Assembly (NCBI GenBank): GCA_964567785.1
Contig: CAZMOK010000011.1
Span: 1-64,000, forward strand
Length of the DNA stretch: 64,000 bases
Direction: 5' to 3'
Origin: CAZMOK01 sp964567785
Lineage (GTDB): Bacteria > Bacteroidota > Bacteroidia > Bacteroidales > JAGOPY01
Position numbers and translations under genes: made by a program. Below the pieces are notes generated by a model that was not told the DNA's origin, searched no databases, and saw only the letters and a list, made by a program, of their open reading frames with translations. Positions 16,214 through 26,048 of this stretch are shown here, piece after piece. Position 1 is the first letter of the stretch, and each line of letters begins with the position of its first letter.

Positions 16214-19200
16214 GTGGGTATGTTAAGAAATTTACTTTTAACTACTGGATTTGTACTTTTATCCTGCCTTTACGCTTTTTCTCAACAGGGAGCACTTCAA
16301 GGAAAAATAACTGATAAAGAAACCGGAGAGCCACTTCCCTTCGTCAACATAGTTGTTGAAGTGGGGGGCACCCAGATGGGTGGTGCATCATCCGACTTTG
16401 ATGGTAAGTATGTCATCAAACCCCTGCCCCCGGGCAGGTATGACGTAAAAGCCACTTATGTTGGGTATAAGCCATTGCTTATCAGGGGTGTTGGTATTGC
16501 AGCCGACAAGATCACTTTCTACGACATCCAGATGGAGTCGACTGCCCAGACCCTGGAAACTTTTGAGGTAGTGGATTATAAAGTGCCTCTTATTTCGAAG
16601 GACCAGACCACCTCTGGTGGATCGGTTACCTCAGAGCAGATCGCCAAGATGCCGAACCGTAATGCCAACTCAATAGCCACAACCGTTGGTGGTGTATTCT
16701 CACGCGACGGTGAGCGAGGCCGTGTGAGAGGTGCCCGTAGTGATGCCACCGTTATGTTTATCGATGGTATCAGGGTTAGAGGTTCCTCAAACCTGCCGGC
16801 CCAGGCCATCGAGCAGGTGGATGTGGTTTTGGGTGGGGTGCCCGCCCAATACGGGGATGCCACGGGTGGTATTATCAACGTAACAACCAAAGGACCCTCA
16901 AGGAAGTTTGGAATGGGGGTAGAAGTAGAATCATCTCAGTTCCTCGATGCCTTTGGATATAACAGGGTCGGGCTCAACCTTAACGGTCCGCTCTTTTCAA
17001 GGAAAGACGAGGAAGGAAACCGCACGACATCCCTCCTTGGATTCTTCCTTGCCGGCGATTTCACTTACCGCCGGGACAGCAGGCCTGTCATAAGCGATAT
17101 ATACAAGGTAAAGGATGATTCACTCAGGTTCCTTGAAAACAACCCCCTAAGACCATCCGGTTTAGGCAGCGGAACATTCCCCAATGCAGCTTATACAACT
17201 TTTAACAGCCTTGAAAAGATAAATACTAACCAGAATACCCCTTCGTGGGAGGTTAACCTTCAGGGTAAAATTGACGTAAGGACAACCGAAACCATTAACC
17301 TGACATTCGGTGGTAGCTATTACCACAGAGACAGGTATAACTGGAATTATTTCCACTCATTGTACAATTACGACAAAAACGCCCATGATGTAGATAAGAC
17401 CTGGAGGGTATTCGGTAAGTTTACACAGCGTTTCCCAACCAAGAGTGAGAGCGATGCCTTCGTAAAGAACTTCTACTACACTATACAGGCTGACTACACG
17501 AAGAATACCGGATACCAGGAAGATCCCGACCATAAGGACGATTACTTCAAGTACGGCTACCTGGGCAAATTCACAACCTATAAGACCCCTACTTATGAAA
17601 CACGCCAGAACGATACAGTGAACGGACAAGCTATCCCCGAAGCTATTTACTTAAATAGCTGGGACTTCGATACGCTGGTAACTTTTGATCCTTATGATTA
17701 CAACGAGATCATTGCAAATTATACAACTTCTTATTACGACCTGTTTGACGATCCGTTCGGCAATTATCAGAACCTCGACCAGATACAGCTTGGTGGTGGC
17801 CTGGTCAACGGTCAGTCGCCCGGAAGCATATATGGCCTTTGGGGTGCCCCCGGAACAATACAGACAGGTTACAGCCAGTATGATAATTCCCAGATCGGTA
17901 TAAATGCCTCAGGTGCGGCCGACTTTGGAAATCATGAGCTTAAATTCGGTATTCAATACGACCAGAGGATCGACAGGTTCTTTGCCTATGCCCCACAGCG
18001 TTTCTGGACACTCATGCGTCAGCTCACAAACTTCCATATCAGGGAGCTGGATATTGAAAATCCTTTCATCGTGCCCGGCTCAGATCTCGACACTGTAAAA
18101 TATTACAGGAATTATGACCAGTTAACCCAAAGGACTTTCGACATCAACCTGAGGAAAAAGCTTGGACTGCCGGTCGATGGTGTCGATTTTATTGATATCG
18201 ATTCCTATGATTATAACACCCACTCCATTAATTATTACGATAAGAACGGAAAATTGCACACTATAAATTATGGTGAGAATCTTTTCACCATAGATATGTT
18301 TAGCGCCGACGAACTCTGGAACGACGGTATTTCATCTTATACCAACTACAGGGGTTATGATTATAAGGGTAATAAGCTTGAAGCCCGTCCGTCATTTGAA
18401 GACTTCTTTACGAAAACCGACGAGAATGGTGATTTTACCCGCGACATTGGCGCTTATGAGCCTATTTATGTAGCCGGTTATATCCAGGATAAGTTCGCAT
18501 TCCGTGACCTTATCTTTAATGTGGGTTTGAGGGTCGACAGGTTTGATGCCAACCAGATGGTTCTCAAAGATCCTTACTTGCTTTACGAAGCCTACACCGC
18601 TGGTGAAGTTTCTGAAATAAGTGGTACACCTGTTGAACACCCCGATAACATCGGTGGTGACCATGTGGTTTATATAGATAACGTGAATAATCCCACCAGG
18701 GTGGTTGGTTATCGCAGTGAAGGAGTCTGGTTTAATGCTGCCGGTGATGAGATCCTTGATCCCAACGTGCTTGATGTAGGTTCAGGTATTTCACCTTACA
18801 TAGTCGACCCGTCGATCGAAAGGCCAACCGTCGACGCATTCGAGGACTATGAACCACAGTGGAACTGGATGCCGCGTATTTCATTCTCATTCCCGATCTC
18901 TGATGAGGCGCTGTTCTTTGCCCATTACGATGTTCTTACTCAGCGCCCGAGGGGCAACATCTTTGCCAACCCGTCAACTTACTATTTCTTTGATAATATT
19001 TCAGGTACAATTAACAATCCGAACCTGAAACCGGAACAGACGATCGACTATGAGGTTGGTTTCCAGCAGAAGCTGACGAATACATCATCCCTTAAACTTG
19101 TTGCTTTCTACAGGGAGCAACGTGGGATGCTACAGATCTTCCGTTTCAATGGTGCTTATCCGAAGGATTACACCTCATTTAACAACATTGACTTCGGTAC

Positions 19201-19933
19201 TGTGAAAGGGTTTACCATTCAGTACGACCTCAGGAGAACAGGTAATGTGGCATTGCAGGCATTCTACACACTTCAGTTTGCAGACGCAACCGGTTCATCA
19301 GAAACAACAACAGCAGCTCTCGTTGCTTCAGGTCTTCCAAATCTTCGTTCAACCTTCCCGATCGAGGATGACCGTCGTCATAACTTCAACATTTTCCTCG
19401 ATTTCAGGTGGGCCGACGGAGCTGACTACAACGGACCTGTTACCAGGAGGGAAGGATCAGGAAAACCGCCTATCCAGTGGTTGAAGAACACAGGATTCAC
19501 AGTCACCATGACCGGTGGTTCAGGAACACCTTATACTCAAGCGAGGAATGTGACCGGAATCAATCAGGCCGGAAACAACCTTGTAAAAGGTTCTTATTTC
19601 GGATCAAGACTGCCATGGTCCTTCAGGGTCAACTTAACTCTTGATAAGGATATTTATTTCAACCTTGGAAAAGGCGAGGACAAAAGGCAGGCATCCCTTA
19701 ATGTTTACCTGCGTGTAAATAACCTCCTCAACTCCAAGAATATCCTGAGTGTATATCCATATACTGGAAATCCTGATGATGATGGTTACCTCACAGCCCC
19801 CGAATGGCAAAAACAGATCAGCGAGCAGTTGAGTGAAGAAGCTTACAGGGACCTTTACTCTATTGCGGTGAACAGGCCCTGGAACTATGCGTCACCCAGA
19901 ACGATCCGCCTCGGGATGATCCTGAATTTCTAA
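16214..19933 (+). CDS. TonB-dependent outer membrane receptor
   Basis: This is an energy-coupled outer-membrane transporter. A signal peptide (residues 1-24, ending in AFSQ) precedes a carboxypeptidase-regulatory-like domain at about 27-110 (GKITDKETGEPLPFVNIVV, then GGASSDFDGKYVI). A plug domain follows at about 130-230 (AIEQVDVVLGGVPAQYGDATGGIINVTTK), then a long 22-strand barrel to the C-terminus, which ends in a terminal Phe as outer-membrane barrels do. The length of 1239 residues is large but normal for this class. No SusD-like partner follows. Instead the next genes encode a very large secreted protein and a PorV/PorQ-like barrel, an arrangement that differs from starch-utilisation loci. 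The transported substrate is unknown. Confidence 0.95.
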   Translation: MGMLRNLLLTTGFVLLSCLYAFSQQGALQGKITDKETGEPLPFVNIVVEVGGTQMGGASSDFDGKYVIKPLPPGRYDVKATYVGYKPLLIRGVGIAADKITFYDIQMESTAQTLETFEVVDYKVPLISKDQTTSGGSVTSEQIAKMPNRNANSIATTVGGVFSRDGERGRVRGARSDATVMFIDGIRVRGSSNLPAQAIEQVDVVLGGVPAQYGDATGGIINVTTKGPSRKFGMGVEVESSQFLDAFGYNRVGLNLNGPLFSRKDEEGNRTTSLLGFFLAGDFTYRRDSRPVISDIYKVKDDSLRFLENNPLRPSGLGSGTFPNAAYTTFNSLEKINTNQNTPSWEVNLQGKIDVRTTETINLTFGGSYYHRDRYNWNYFHSLYNYDKNAHDVDKTWRVFGKFTQRFPTKSESDAFVKNFYYTIQADYTKNTGYQEDPDHKDDYFKYGYLGKFTTYKTPTYETRQNDTVNGQAIPEAIYLNSWDFDTLVTFDPYDYNEIIANYTTSYYDLFDDPFGNYQNLDQIQLGGGLVNGQSPGSIYGLWGAPGTIQTGYSQYDNSQIGINASGAADFGNHELKFGIQYDQRIDRFFAYAPQRFWTLMRQLTNFHIRELDIENPFIVPGSDLDTVKYYRNYDQLTQRTFDINLRKKLGLPVDGVDFIDIDSYDYNTHSINYYDKNGKLHTINYGENLFTIDMFSADELWNDGISSYTNYRGYDYKGNKLEARPSFEDFFTKTDENGDFTRDIGAYEPIYVAGYIQDKFAFRDLIFNVGLRVDRFDANQMVLKDPYLLYEAYTAGEVSEISGTPVEHPDNIGGDHVVYIDNVNNPTRVVGYRSEGVWFNAAGDEILDPNVLDVGSGISPYIVDPSIERPTVDAFEDYEPQWNWMPRISFSFPISDEALFFAHYDVLTQRPRGNIFANPSTYYFFDNISGTINNPNLKPEQTIDYEVGFQQKLTNTSSLKLVAFYREQRGMLQIFRFNGAYPKDYTSFNNIDFGTVKGFTIQYDLRRTGNVALQAFYTLQFADATGSSETTTAALVASGLPNLRSTFPIEDDRRHNFNIFLDFRWADGADYNGPVTRREGSGKPPIQWLKNTGFTVTMTGGSGTPYTQARNVTGINQAGNNLVKGSYFGSRLPWSFRVNLTLDKDIYFNLGKGEDKRQASLNVYLRVNNLLNSKNILSVYPYTGNPDDDGYLTAPEWQKQISEQLSEEAYRDLYSIAVNRPWNYASPRTIRLGMILNF

Positions 19934-19970
19934 ACTTTTTTGAATAACAGAATATACAGCTATTAAAATA

Positions 19971-22900
19971 ATGATCAAAATGAGGAACATATTCAAAGTA
20001 TTACTACTCGGCTTATTTTGCTTCCTTATAACTGAAGTTACTATTGCTGAAGAGCACATTGGATTTAACAAAAAGAAATCGAAAGAAGTGAAGGCCAGTG
20101 CTGCCGGATGTTCCGCCGCCTCAGGCTTCCGCTTCCTCGACATCAACAATGTCAGGGCGAGGATAAACACCGGTGGAGACATGTGGTGGGACCTCCCGGG
20201 CGGTATCGGTGCCCAGTATTACATCCCCAAGACAGGCTCTGCCACCTCTATGTTCTCTGGTTCATTATGGATCGGTGGCCTCGACATCAATAACCAGCTG
20301 AAACTGGCTGCTGTCAGGTACCGCCAGGTAGGTAATGATTACTGGCCCGGACCTTTGACAGTCGACGGAACTGCTGCCATTGAACAGGAAACATGTGCCA
20401 AATATGACGAGCACTTTATCATGACCAGGGCCGAAGTTGACCTGTTCCTTGAATGGTACAACAGTGATAATAAGGCAGAAGATTTCCCCGGTTATACCAT
20501 CCCGCAGTCGATCCTTGACTGGCCCGCCCATGGTGATGTTGCCCTGGGACAAAGTTACTATCTGGCACCATTCTTCGATGCAGATGGTGATGGCAATTAC
20601 GATCCAAATAACGGGGATTATCCTTATTATGACCTCGACAACGAACTTTGTCCGATCAACTATGCCGATGACCCGAATTACGTTCCGGCAAGGACTATGG
20701 AGGAGGAACTGACCGAATACCCGGTGCCTTTAAAGGGAAGCATCCTCGTCGACCAGGTGATCAAAGGGGACCAGACCCTTTGGTGGGTGTTCAACGACAA
20801 AGGTAACGCCCATACAGAAACCCAGGGGGCTCCCATTGGTATGGAGATCAGGGGCCAGGCATTTGCCTTCGCAACTAACGATGTGATCAATAACATGACC
20901 TTTTACAGCTATGAGATCATCAACCGTTCAACTTTTGAGCTGACCAATACATTCTTCAGCCCATGGGTTGACACCGACCTCGGTTATGCGTTTGACGACT
21001 TTGTAGGTTGTGATGTACTGAGAGGGCTCGGCTATTGCTATAACGGTGTCGATATAGACGGCAGCGGTGAGCCGGAATCATATGGTGCACAACCACCTGC
21101 TGTTGGAGTTGACTTCTTTCAGGGGCCATATATTGATCCCGATGGCTTTGATAATCCTGCTTTCCAGGGAGGAACACCCGAAGGTTGCGCAGCACTCGGA
21201 CAGGGCCCAAACTTTGAAGTTGACCAGATGGCCATTAACGGCGTGAACTTCGGAAATGATATTGTAGATGATGAAAGATATGGTATGCGCCGTTTTGTAT
21301 ATCATATTAATTGTAATGGCTCTCCCTGGTGCGATCCTGATATTGCACCCGAATATTATAACTTCCTGCGTGGTATCTGGCAGGATAACACCAAAATGCT
21401 TTATGGAGGTAACGCACATGTTAATTCAGGTGCTTCAGGAAGGGAATGTGACTTCATGTTCCCGGGCGATTCCGACCCCTGTAACTGGGGAACCAACTTC
21501 CAGCCTCCCGGTGATGGTTACAATCAGAACGGTAAATACTGGACTGAAGTGGAAGCCGGGAACAATCCCGACGACAGGCGGTTTATGCAGTCGGCAGGTC
21601 CTTTCACCCTGAAACCGGGTGCCGTAAACTATATTACCGTAGGTATCCCCTGGGCACGCGCTGCCTCAGGCGGACCGGAAGCCTCTGTTGAGCTACTCAG
21701 GATTGTCGATGACAAATGCCAGGCGCTCTTCGACAACTGTTTTAAAGTTATTGATGGCCCAAGTGCACCGGATCTCGTGATCCAGGAACTTGACAAGCAA
21801 TTCATTTTCTATCTGACAAACAGCCCTCTGTCAAACAATTATAAAGAACAATACGAAGAATTTGACCCGAATATCATTCAGCCGCTGCCCGGCCAGCCCG
21901 ACGAAAGAAGCGACTCAGTATATCGTTTTGAAGGTTACCAGATATTCCAGCTCAGGGATGCCAATGTAACCCTCGGTGCTGCCAAGGATGAGTTCGGAAA
22001 TTATAACCCCGACCTTGTAAGGCTCGTTGCCCAGTTTGATGTTAATAACGGAGTTACACAAATTGTAAACCATTATTTCAACAAAGCAATTGGCTTTAAT
22101 GTTCCGGTTGTGGAGGTTGAAGGTGGTGATGAAGGCATCAACCATTCATTTGTGATAACTGAAGATGCATTTGCCACCGGTGATAAAAGGCTTGTCAACC
22201 ACAAGCAGTATTATTATACCGCAGTGGCTTATGCCTATAATGAATACCTGCCCTACGACCCTGAAGACGTAAATGGTAAACTCGGGCAGAAAACACCCTA
22301 TCTTGCTGGTCGTAAGAACATCAAGGTTTACACCGGTATTCCCCATATCCCGCTTTATTCGGAGCGTACAACTTCTTCCAACGCACAGTATGGCGACGGT
22401 GTTGAGATAACAAGACTCGAAGGTCAGGGCAATGACGGGGTCATTATCGACCTTAGCGAAGAGACCATTGAAGATATCCTTTCCAGGCAGCCAGCCGGCG
22501 CTGTGGTTGACGGAGATACCGTTAAGTTTGGTGATCCTGAGTATCCGCTGGCCTATCAGGCTAAATATGTAAAAGGAAAAGGGCCAATATCCATAAAGGT
22601 CGTTGATCCTCTTAACCTCAAGCAGGGTAAGTACAAACTAATGTTCGATTCGCTCTTCATGGAGAAGAACTTTGATGTTACCGGTACTGAAGGTCTTGTT
22701 GCCGGAGGAGATACAGCAAGCTATGCTTCAGGTACATGGAAGCTCATCGATATGAATACGAACGAAGTGGTGCCTGGTGACGTCCCGATCCACGATCAGA
22801 ACGAACAGTTGTTCCCTGACCTGGGAATCTCGATTTCCATGAAATCGATTTATGAGCCGGGGCCCTATAAGATAGGCGAAAAGCAGGATCAGTCGAGCTT

Positions 22901-24350
22901 TATTTCCATTTATGACAATCTTGCCCAAAACAACGGGTTGCTTGAATCTTCCCTTACTTTTGCCGATAGTTCAAGGCAATGGCTCACCGGGGTGCAGGAC
23001 AATGATGTACCCGGAAGCCCGCAGAACTGGATAAGGGCCGGTACATATACAGGTGGTATTGCAGGTTCAGGCGACTGGAACATGCCCTCGAAACCACTCG
23101 ATCCCAATGGTGCTTACGAGAAAATCGTTAACGGTACATGGACGCCTTATGTCCTGACAGCAGCCGGAGAACAGAGCGATGTAGGTCCGGCTTACAGTCT
23201 CCAGTCGAAAACCATGCCTATGGCAGATCTCTCAAGTGTCGACATTGTTATGACTTCCGACAGGAGCAAATGGACCAGGGCGGTGGTACTGGAAATGTCA
23301 CCGGATGAAACACTCTCCGAAGGAAACGTTGAAAGGTTCAAGTTCCGTGCCGGCCAGTCTGTTGATAAGGATGGAAATCCCGCAGAAATCGGCAGCGGGC
23401 CAAGCGAAGATCCTGACGACCCGAACTACATAGCAGAAACCGGTATGGGATGGTTCCCCGGATATGCTATCAATGTAGAAACCGGTGAGAGGCTTAATAT
23501 TGCCTATGGTGAAGACAGCTACCTGTCGCGACAGAACGGCAGGGATATGGTTTTCAATCCCACAAGCCAATTATACGACCCGGTTGACTTTAACCCTGTA
23601 TTCGGAGGGAAGCATTATGTTTACGTAATGGCTTCTGCCACCAGGGATATCAATGATTCAGTTTACAATTTCCCGCCCTACGACGCGGGCAGGTTCATCC
23701 GCTACGGATACGATCTGTATGAATTACCTGACTTTCTCTATGAGATAACGTGGTTCTCCACAGTGATGTGGGTTGGTATGCCTCTGCCTTTAAATGAGGA
23801 ACTCTGGCTGTCGAATGAAGCAAAGATCAGGATCAGGCTCGGAAAATCCTATGAGAGGTTTTACTCCCAGCCACTGGACTCTACTGCTATTGCAAATTCA
23901 GAGAATGGACATTTTCCATTGTATGAATTCGAAACAAAAGGCTTCACCGAGATCAGCCAGGAGGTAGTTGCAGAGAACGAGCTCGACCTTATCAAGGTTG
24001 TCCCGAATCCCTATTATGCTTATGCAGGCGGGCCGGGATATGAGAGGAATACCCTTGATAACAGGGTCAAGATCACAAATATCCCTGAACAGTGTACAAT
24101 CACCATTTACAATGTGAGCGGTACCCTTGTAAGGCAGTATAAAGTTGATAAAGGCGGCATTGTGAACCCGAGGTCTGCCACTGCGGGCGTTGAAACCGAT
24201 GCCAAAACATCGATCGATTGGGACCTGAAGAATTTTGCAGGTGTCCCTGTTGCCGGTGGGGTCTACATTATTCATGTTAAGTCCGATTATGGAGAAAAAG
24301 TTGTGAAATGGTTCGGAGGTCTGCGTCCTCCTGATCTCAACGTCTTTTAA
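19971..24350 (+). CDS. Giant secreted protein with T9SS-like C-terminal domain
   Basis: The 1459-residue product starts with a signal peptide (MRNIFKVLLLGLFCFLITEV; the ATG at 19980 is an alternative to 19971). The long body has no enzyme motif that I recognise. Near residues 203-215 the segment DADGDGNYDPNNGDY resembles a calcium-binding loop, and aromatic, Gly- and Asn-rich beta-type sequence predominates. The last 90 residues (VVPNPYYAYAG, ITIYNVSGTLVRQY, VAGGVYIIHVKSDYGEKVVKWF) have the layout of a FlgD-like or type IX secretion sorting domain, so export to the surface or the medium is likely. It lies 37 bases after the TonB receptor gene and 49 bases before the PorV/PorQ-like gene, and the three are probably cotranscribed. 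Confidence 0.85.
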   Translation: MIKMRNIFKVLLLGLFCFLITEVTIAEEHIGFNKKKSKEVKASAAGCSAASGFRFLDINNVRARINTGGDMWWDLPGGIGAQYYIPKTGSATSMFSGSLWIGGLDINNQLKLAAVRYRQVGNDYWPGPLTVDGTAAIEQETCAKYDEHFIMTRAEVDLFLEWYNSDNKAEDFPGYTIPQSILDWPAHGDVALGQSYYLAPFFDADGDGNYDPNNGDYPYYDLDNELCPINYADDPNYVPARTMEEELTEYPVPLKGSILVDQVIKGDQTLWWVFNDKGNAHTETQGAPIGMEIRGQAFAFATNDVINNMTFYSYEIINRSTFELTNTFFSPWVDTDLGYAFDDFVGCDVLRGLGYCYNGVDIDGSGEPESYGAQPPAVGVDFFQGPYIDPDGFDNPAFQGGTPEGCAALGQGPNFEVDQMAINGVNFGNDIVDDERYGMRRFVYHINCNGSPWCDPDIAPEYYNFLRGIWQDNTKMLYGGNAHVNSGASGRECDFMFPGDSDPCNWGTNFQPPGDGYNQNGKYWTEVEAGNNPDDRRFMQSAGPFTLKPGAVNYITVGIPWARAASGGPEASVELLRIVDDKCQALFDNCFKVIDGPSAPDLVIQELDKQFIFYLTNSPLSNNYKEQYEEFDPNIIQPLPGQPDERSDSVYRFEGYQIFQLRDANVTLGAAKDEFGNYNPDLVRLVAQFDVNNGVTQIVNHYFNKAIGFNVPVVEVEGGDEGINHSFVITEDAFATGDKRLVNHKQYYYTAVAYAYNEYLPYDPEDVNGKLGQKTPYLAGRKNIKVYTGIPHIPLYSERTTSSNAQYGDGVEITRLEGQGNDGVIIDLSEETIEDILSRQPAGAVVDGDTVKFGDPEYPLAYQAKYVKGKGPISIKVVDPLNLKQGKYKLMFDSLFMEKNFDVTGTEGLVAGGDTASYASGTWKLIDMNTNEVVPGDVPIHDQNEQLFPDLGISISMKSIYEPGPYKIGEKQDQSSFISIYDNLAQNNGLLESSLTFADSSRQWLTGVQDNDVPGSPQNWIRAGTYTGGIAGSGDWNMPSKPLDPNGAYEKIVNGTWTPYVLTAAGEQSDVGPAYSLQSKTMPMADLSSVDIVMTSDRSKWTRAVVLEMSPDETLSEGNVERFKFRAGQSVDKDGNPAEIGSGPSEDPDDPNYIAETGMGWFPGYAINVETGERLNIAYGEDSYLSRQNGRDMVFNPTSQLYDPVDFNPVFGGKHYVYVMASATRDINDSVYNFPPYDAGRFIRYGYDLYELPDFLYEITWFSTVMWVGMPLPLNEELWLSNEAKIRIRLGKSYERFYSQPLDSTAIANSENGHFPLYEFETKGFTEISQEVVAENELDLIKVVPNPYYAYAGGPGYERNTLDNRVKITNIPEQCTITIYNVSGTLVRQYKVDKGGIVNPRSATAGVETDAKTSIDWDLKNFAGVPVAGGVYIIHVKSDYGEKVVKWFGGLRPPDLNVF

Positions 24351-24399
24351 TAAAACTACGAATCAAGAACTATTTGCGATAAAATAAACCTATCCTGAT

Positions 24400-25467
24400 A
24401 TGAAGAACTTTTATAGAACGCTCATTGCCTCAGTGTTGATCATAGCATTGATACTTCCAGTCTCGCAGGTTTATGCCGGTAATAAGGACAGATCGGGCCA
24501 GGCAGGAGCCCCGGAGCTTCTGATCAATCCCTGGTCAAGAAGCTCCGGTTGGGCCAGTGCCAGCACTTCACGTGTGGTAGGCCTTGAGAGCCTCTTTGCC
24601 AATGTGGCCGGAATGGCCTTTACTAAAAAGACAGAAGTTGCATTTACTTATACCGACTGGCTTAAAGGTACTGGTATCAACGTCATCAATTTTGGGTTGG
24701 CCCAGCGGCTCGGAGAAAGCAGCGTAATAGGATTCAACGTAATGTCTATGTCGTTTGGCGATCTTGATGTCACTACCGTAGAACAACCCGAAGGTACAGG
24801 AGCAACTTTCAAACCTAATCTGCTGAACGTTAATGTTTCCTTCTCAAAGGCCTTTTCGAACAGCATATATGGTGGAATTAACTTTAAGGTGATATCCCAC
24901 TCAATCCCGGATGCCAGTGCCAGTGGAATAGGCATTGATGCCGGCGTTATGTATGTGACCGGTGAGAGGGACCAGGCAAGATTTGGTGTTGCACTCAAAA
25001 ATATCGGACCAAAGATGAAGTATACAGGTGATGGCTTTTCCATCAAAGCCCTCTTCGAAAGCAGTGATTATTCAGTGACAGTTCACCAGAGGTCGGAAAG
25101 TTTTGAATTGCCAACCCAGCTCCGTATCGGTGCCTCTTACGATTTCCTTCTCGGTGAAAGTAACAGGCTCACTGTGGCCGGATCATTCATCTCCAATTCG
25201 TTCACCAAAGACCAGTTTGTACTCGGTGCGGAATTCAGCCTTTTCGATTACCTGATGCTGAGGGCCGGATATACCTATGAGTCGGATATCACTGAAGATA
25301 TCGAAAACACCAACAGGACAAACGTCTACAACGGACCAAGTTTCGGTGCATCCGTACAGGTTCCTTTCAACAAGGAAACGGGCGCAGGATTCGCTATCGA
25401 TTATTCCTATCAGACAACCTCCCACTTCAAGGGAACGCACGTGATCGGGGTAAAAATTGGTCTCTGA
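24400..25467 (+). CDS. PorV/PorQ family outer membrane protein
   Basis: The 355-residue product begins with a signal peptide (to about residue 26, cleaving near VYAGNKD). It continues with the FadL-like beta-barrel sequence of the PorV/PorQ (UPF0164) family. The region GLESLFANVAGMAF resembles the family's conserved N-terminal part, where the paralogues start with a short plug-like segment, and repeated beta strands with Gly and aromatic residues follow to the terminal GVKIGL. In the type IX secretion system PorV binds the sorting domain of cargo and helps attach it at the surface; PorQ and other paralogues have related roles. Its position right after a cargo-like gene suggests it serves that protein, but it could be a paralogue with another role. 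Name and role are inferred from family and context. Confidence 0.85.
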   Translation: MKNFYRTLIASVLIIALILPVSQVYAGNKDRSGQAGAPELLINPWSRSSGWASASTSRVVGLESLFANVAGMAFTKKTEVAFTYTDWLKGTGINVINFGLAQRLGESSVIGFNVMSMSFGDLDVTTVEQPEGTGATFKPNLLNVNVSFSKAFSNSIYGGINFKVISHSIPDASASGIGIDAGVMYVTGERDQARFGVALKNIGPKMKYTGDGFSIKALFESSDYSVTVHQRSESFELPTQLRIGASYDFLLGESNRLTVAGSFISNSFTKDQFVLGAEFSLFDYLMLRAGYTYESDITEDIENTNRTNVYNGPSFGASVQVPFNKETGAGFAIDYSYQTTSHFKGTHVIGVKIGL

Positions 25468-25492
25468 TAGCGCAAAACGCTAAGAAATTTAT

Positions 25493-25500
25493 TATATTTG
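25493..25500 (+). promoter_or_regulatory. Predicted -7 box of greA promoter
   Basis: TATATTTG is an exact match to TAnnTTTG. It would start transcription near 25506, giving a leader of about 58 bases that contains the hairpin at 25512-25543. No -33 TTTG is seen at the usual spacing. Confidence 0.45.
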
Positions 25501-25511
25501 CAAATTCATTT

Positions 25512-25543
25512 GAGGCCCTCTCCGGAGGGTCTCATCTCTTTTT
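25512..25543 (+). terminator. Terminator-like hairpin in the greA leader
   Basis: GAGGCCCTC at 25512-25520 pairs with GAGGGTCTC at 25525-25533 over its full 9 bases, with one G-U wobble, around the tetraloop TCCG. It is followed by ATCTC and a run of five T (25539-25543). It has the shape of an intrinsic terminator. It lies downstream of the predicted greA promoter box and upstream of the greA start, so it can be read either as the end of the PorV operon or as a leader attenuator. Confidence 0.6.
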
Positions 25544-25551
25544 ATGTCCAA

Positions 25552-25558
25552 AAGGAGG
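25552..25558 (+). promoter_or_regulatory. Strong ribosome binding site of greA
   Basis: AAGGAGG lies 5 bases before the ATG at 25564. Most genes in this window lack such a site, as is usual in Bacteroidota, so its presence is notable. It decides the start of greA in favour of 25564 over the longer frame from 25498. Confidence 0.7.
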
Positions 25559-25563
25559 CAGTT

Positions 25564-26037
25564 ATGTCAGAAGTGAAGTATTTTACAGAAGAGGGGCTTT
25601 ATAAGCTGAAGAAGGAACTGGAGCACCTCACTTCTGTTGAAAGGCCTGCCATTTCAAGGCAGATAGCAGAGGCGAGGGAAAAAGGCGATCTTTCAGAGAA
25701 TGCAGAATATGATGCTGCCAAGGATGCCCAGGGGATGCTTGAAATGAAAATAGCAAAACTCCAGGAAGAGATCAGTAATGCCCGGATAATAGATGAATCC
25801 AAAATGGATAAATCCAAAGTTCTTATTCTTTCCAAAGTGAAACTTAAGAATCTGAAAAATGGGGCTACCATGGCTTATACAATTGTACCTGAAAAAGAAG
25901 CAAACCTGAAAGAATTCAAGATCAGTGTGGATTCACCCATAGCAAAGGGATTACTTGGAAGGTCGGTTGGTGATGTGGCGGAAATTGATGTTCCTGCCGG
26001 CAAAATGAAATTTGAAGTAATAGAAATTTCAAGATAA
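25564..26037 (+). CDS. greA: Transcription elongation factor GreA
   Basis: GreA rescues backtracked RNA polymerase by stimulating cleavage of the 3' RNA end. The 157-residue product has the expected two parts. The N-terminal antiparallel coiled coil (residues 1-75) carries the acidic tip and the family signature REKGDLSENAEYDAAKD. The C-terminal globular domain ends in DVPAGKMKFEVIEISR. A longer frame from 25498 exists but its first 22 residues are not homologous to GreA. A strong AAGGAGG site before 25564 settles the start. It is 11 bases upstream of the HIT gene, so both are probably on one transcript. Its leader contains a terminator-like hairpin that may allow feedback control. Confidence 0.97.
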   Translation: MSEVKYFTEEGLYKLKKELEHLTSVERPAISRQIAEAREKGDLSENAEYDAAKDAQGMLEMKIAKLQEEISNARIIDESKMDKSKVLILSKVKLKNLKNGATMAYTIVPEKEANLKEFKISVDSPIAKGLLGRSVGDVAEIDVPAGKMKFEVIEISR

Positions 26038-26048
26038 ACATATTCATT

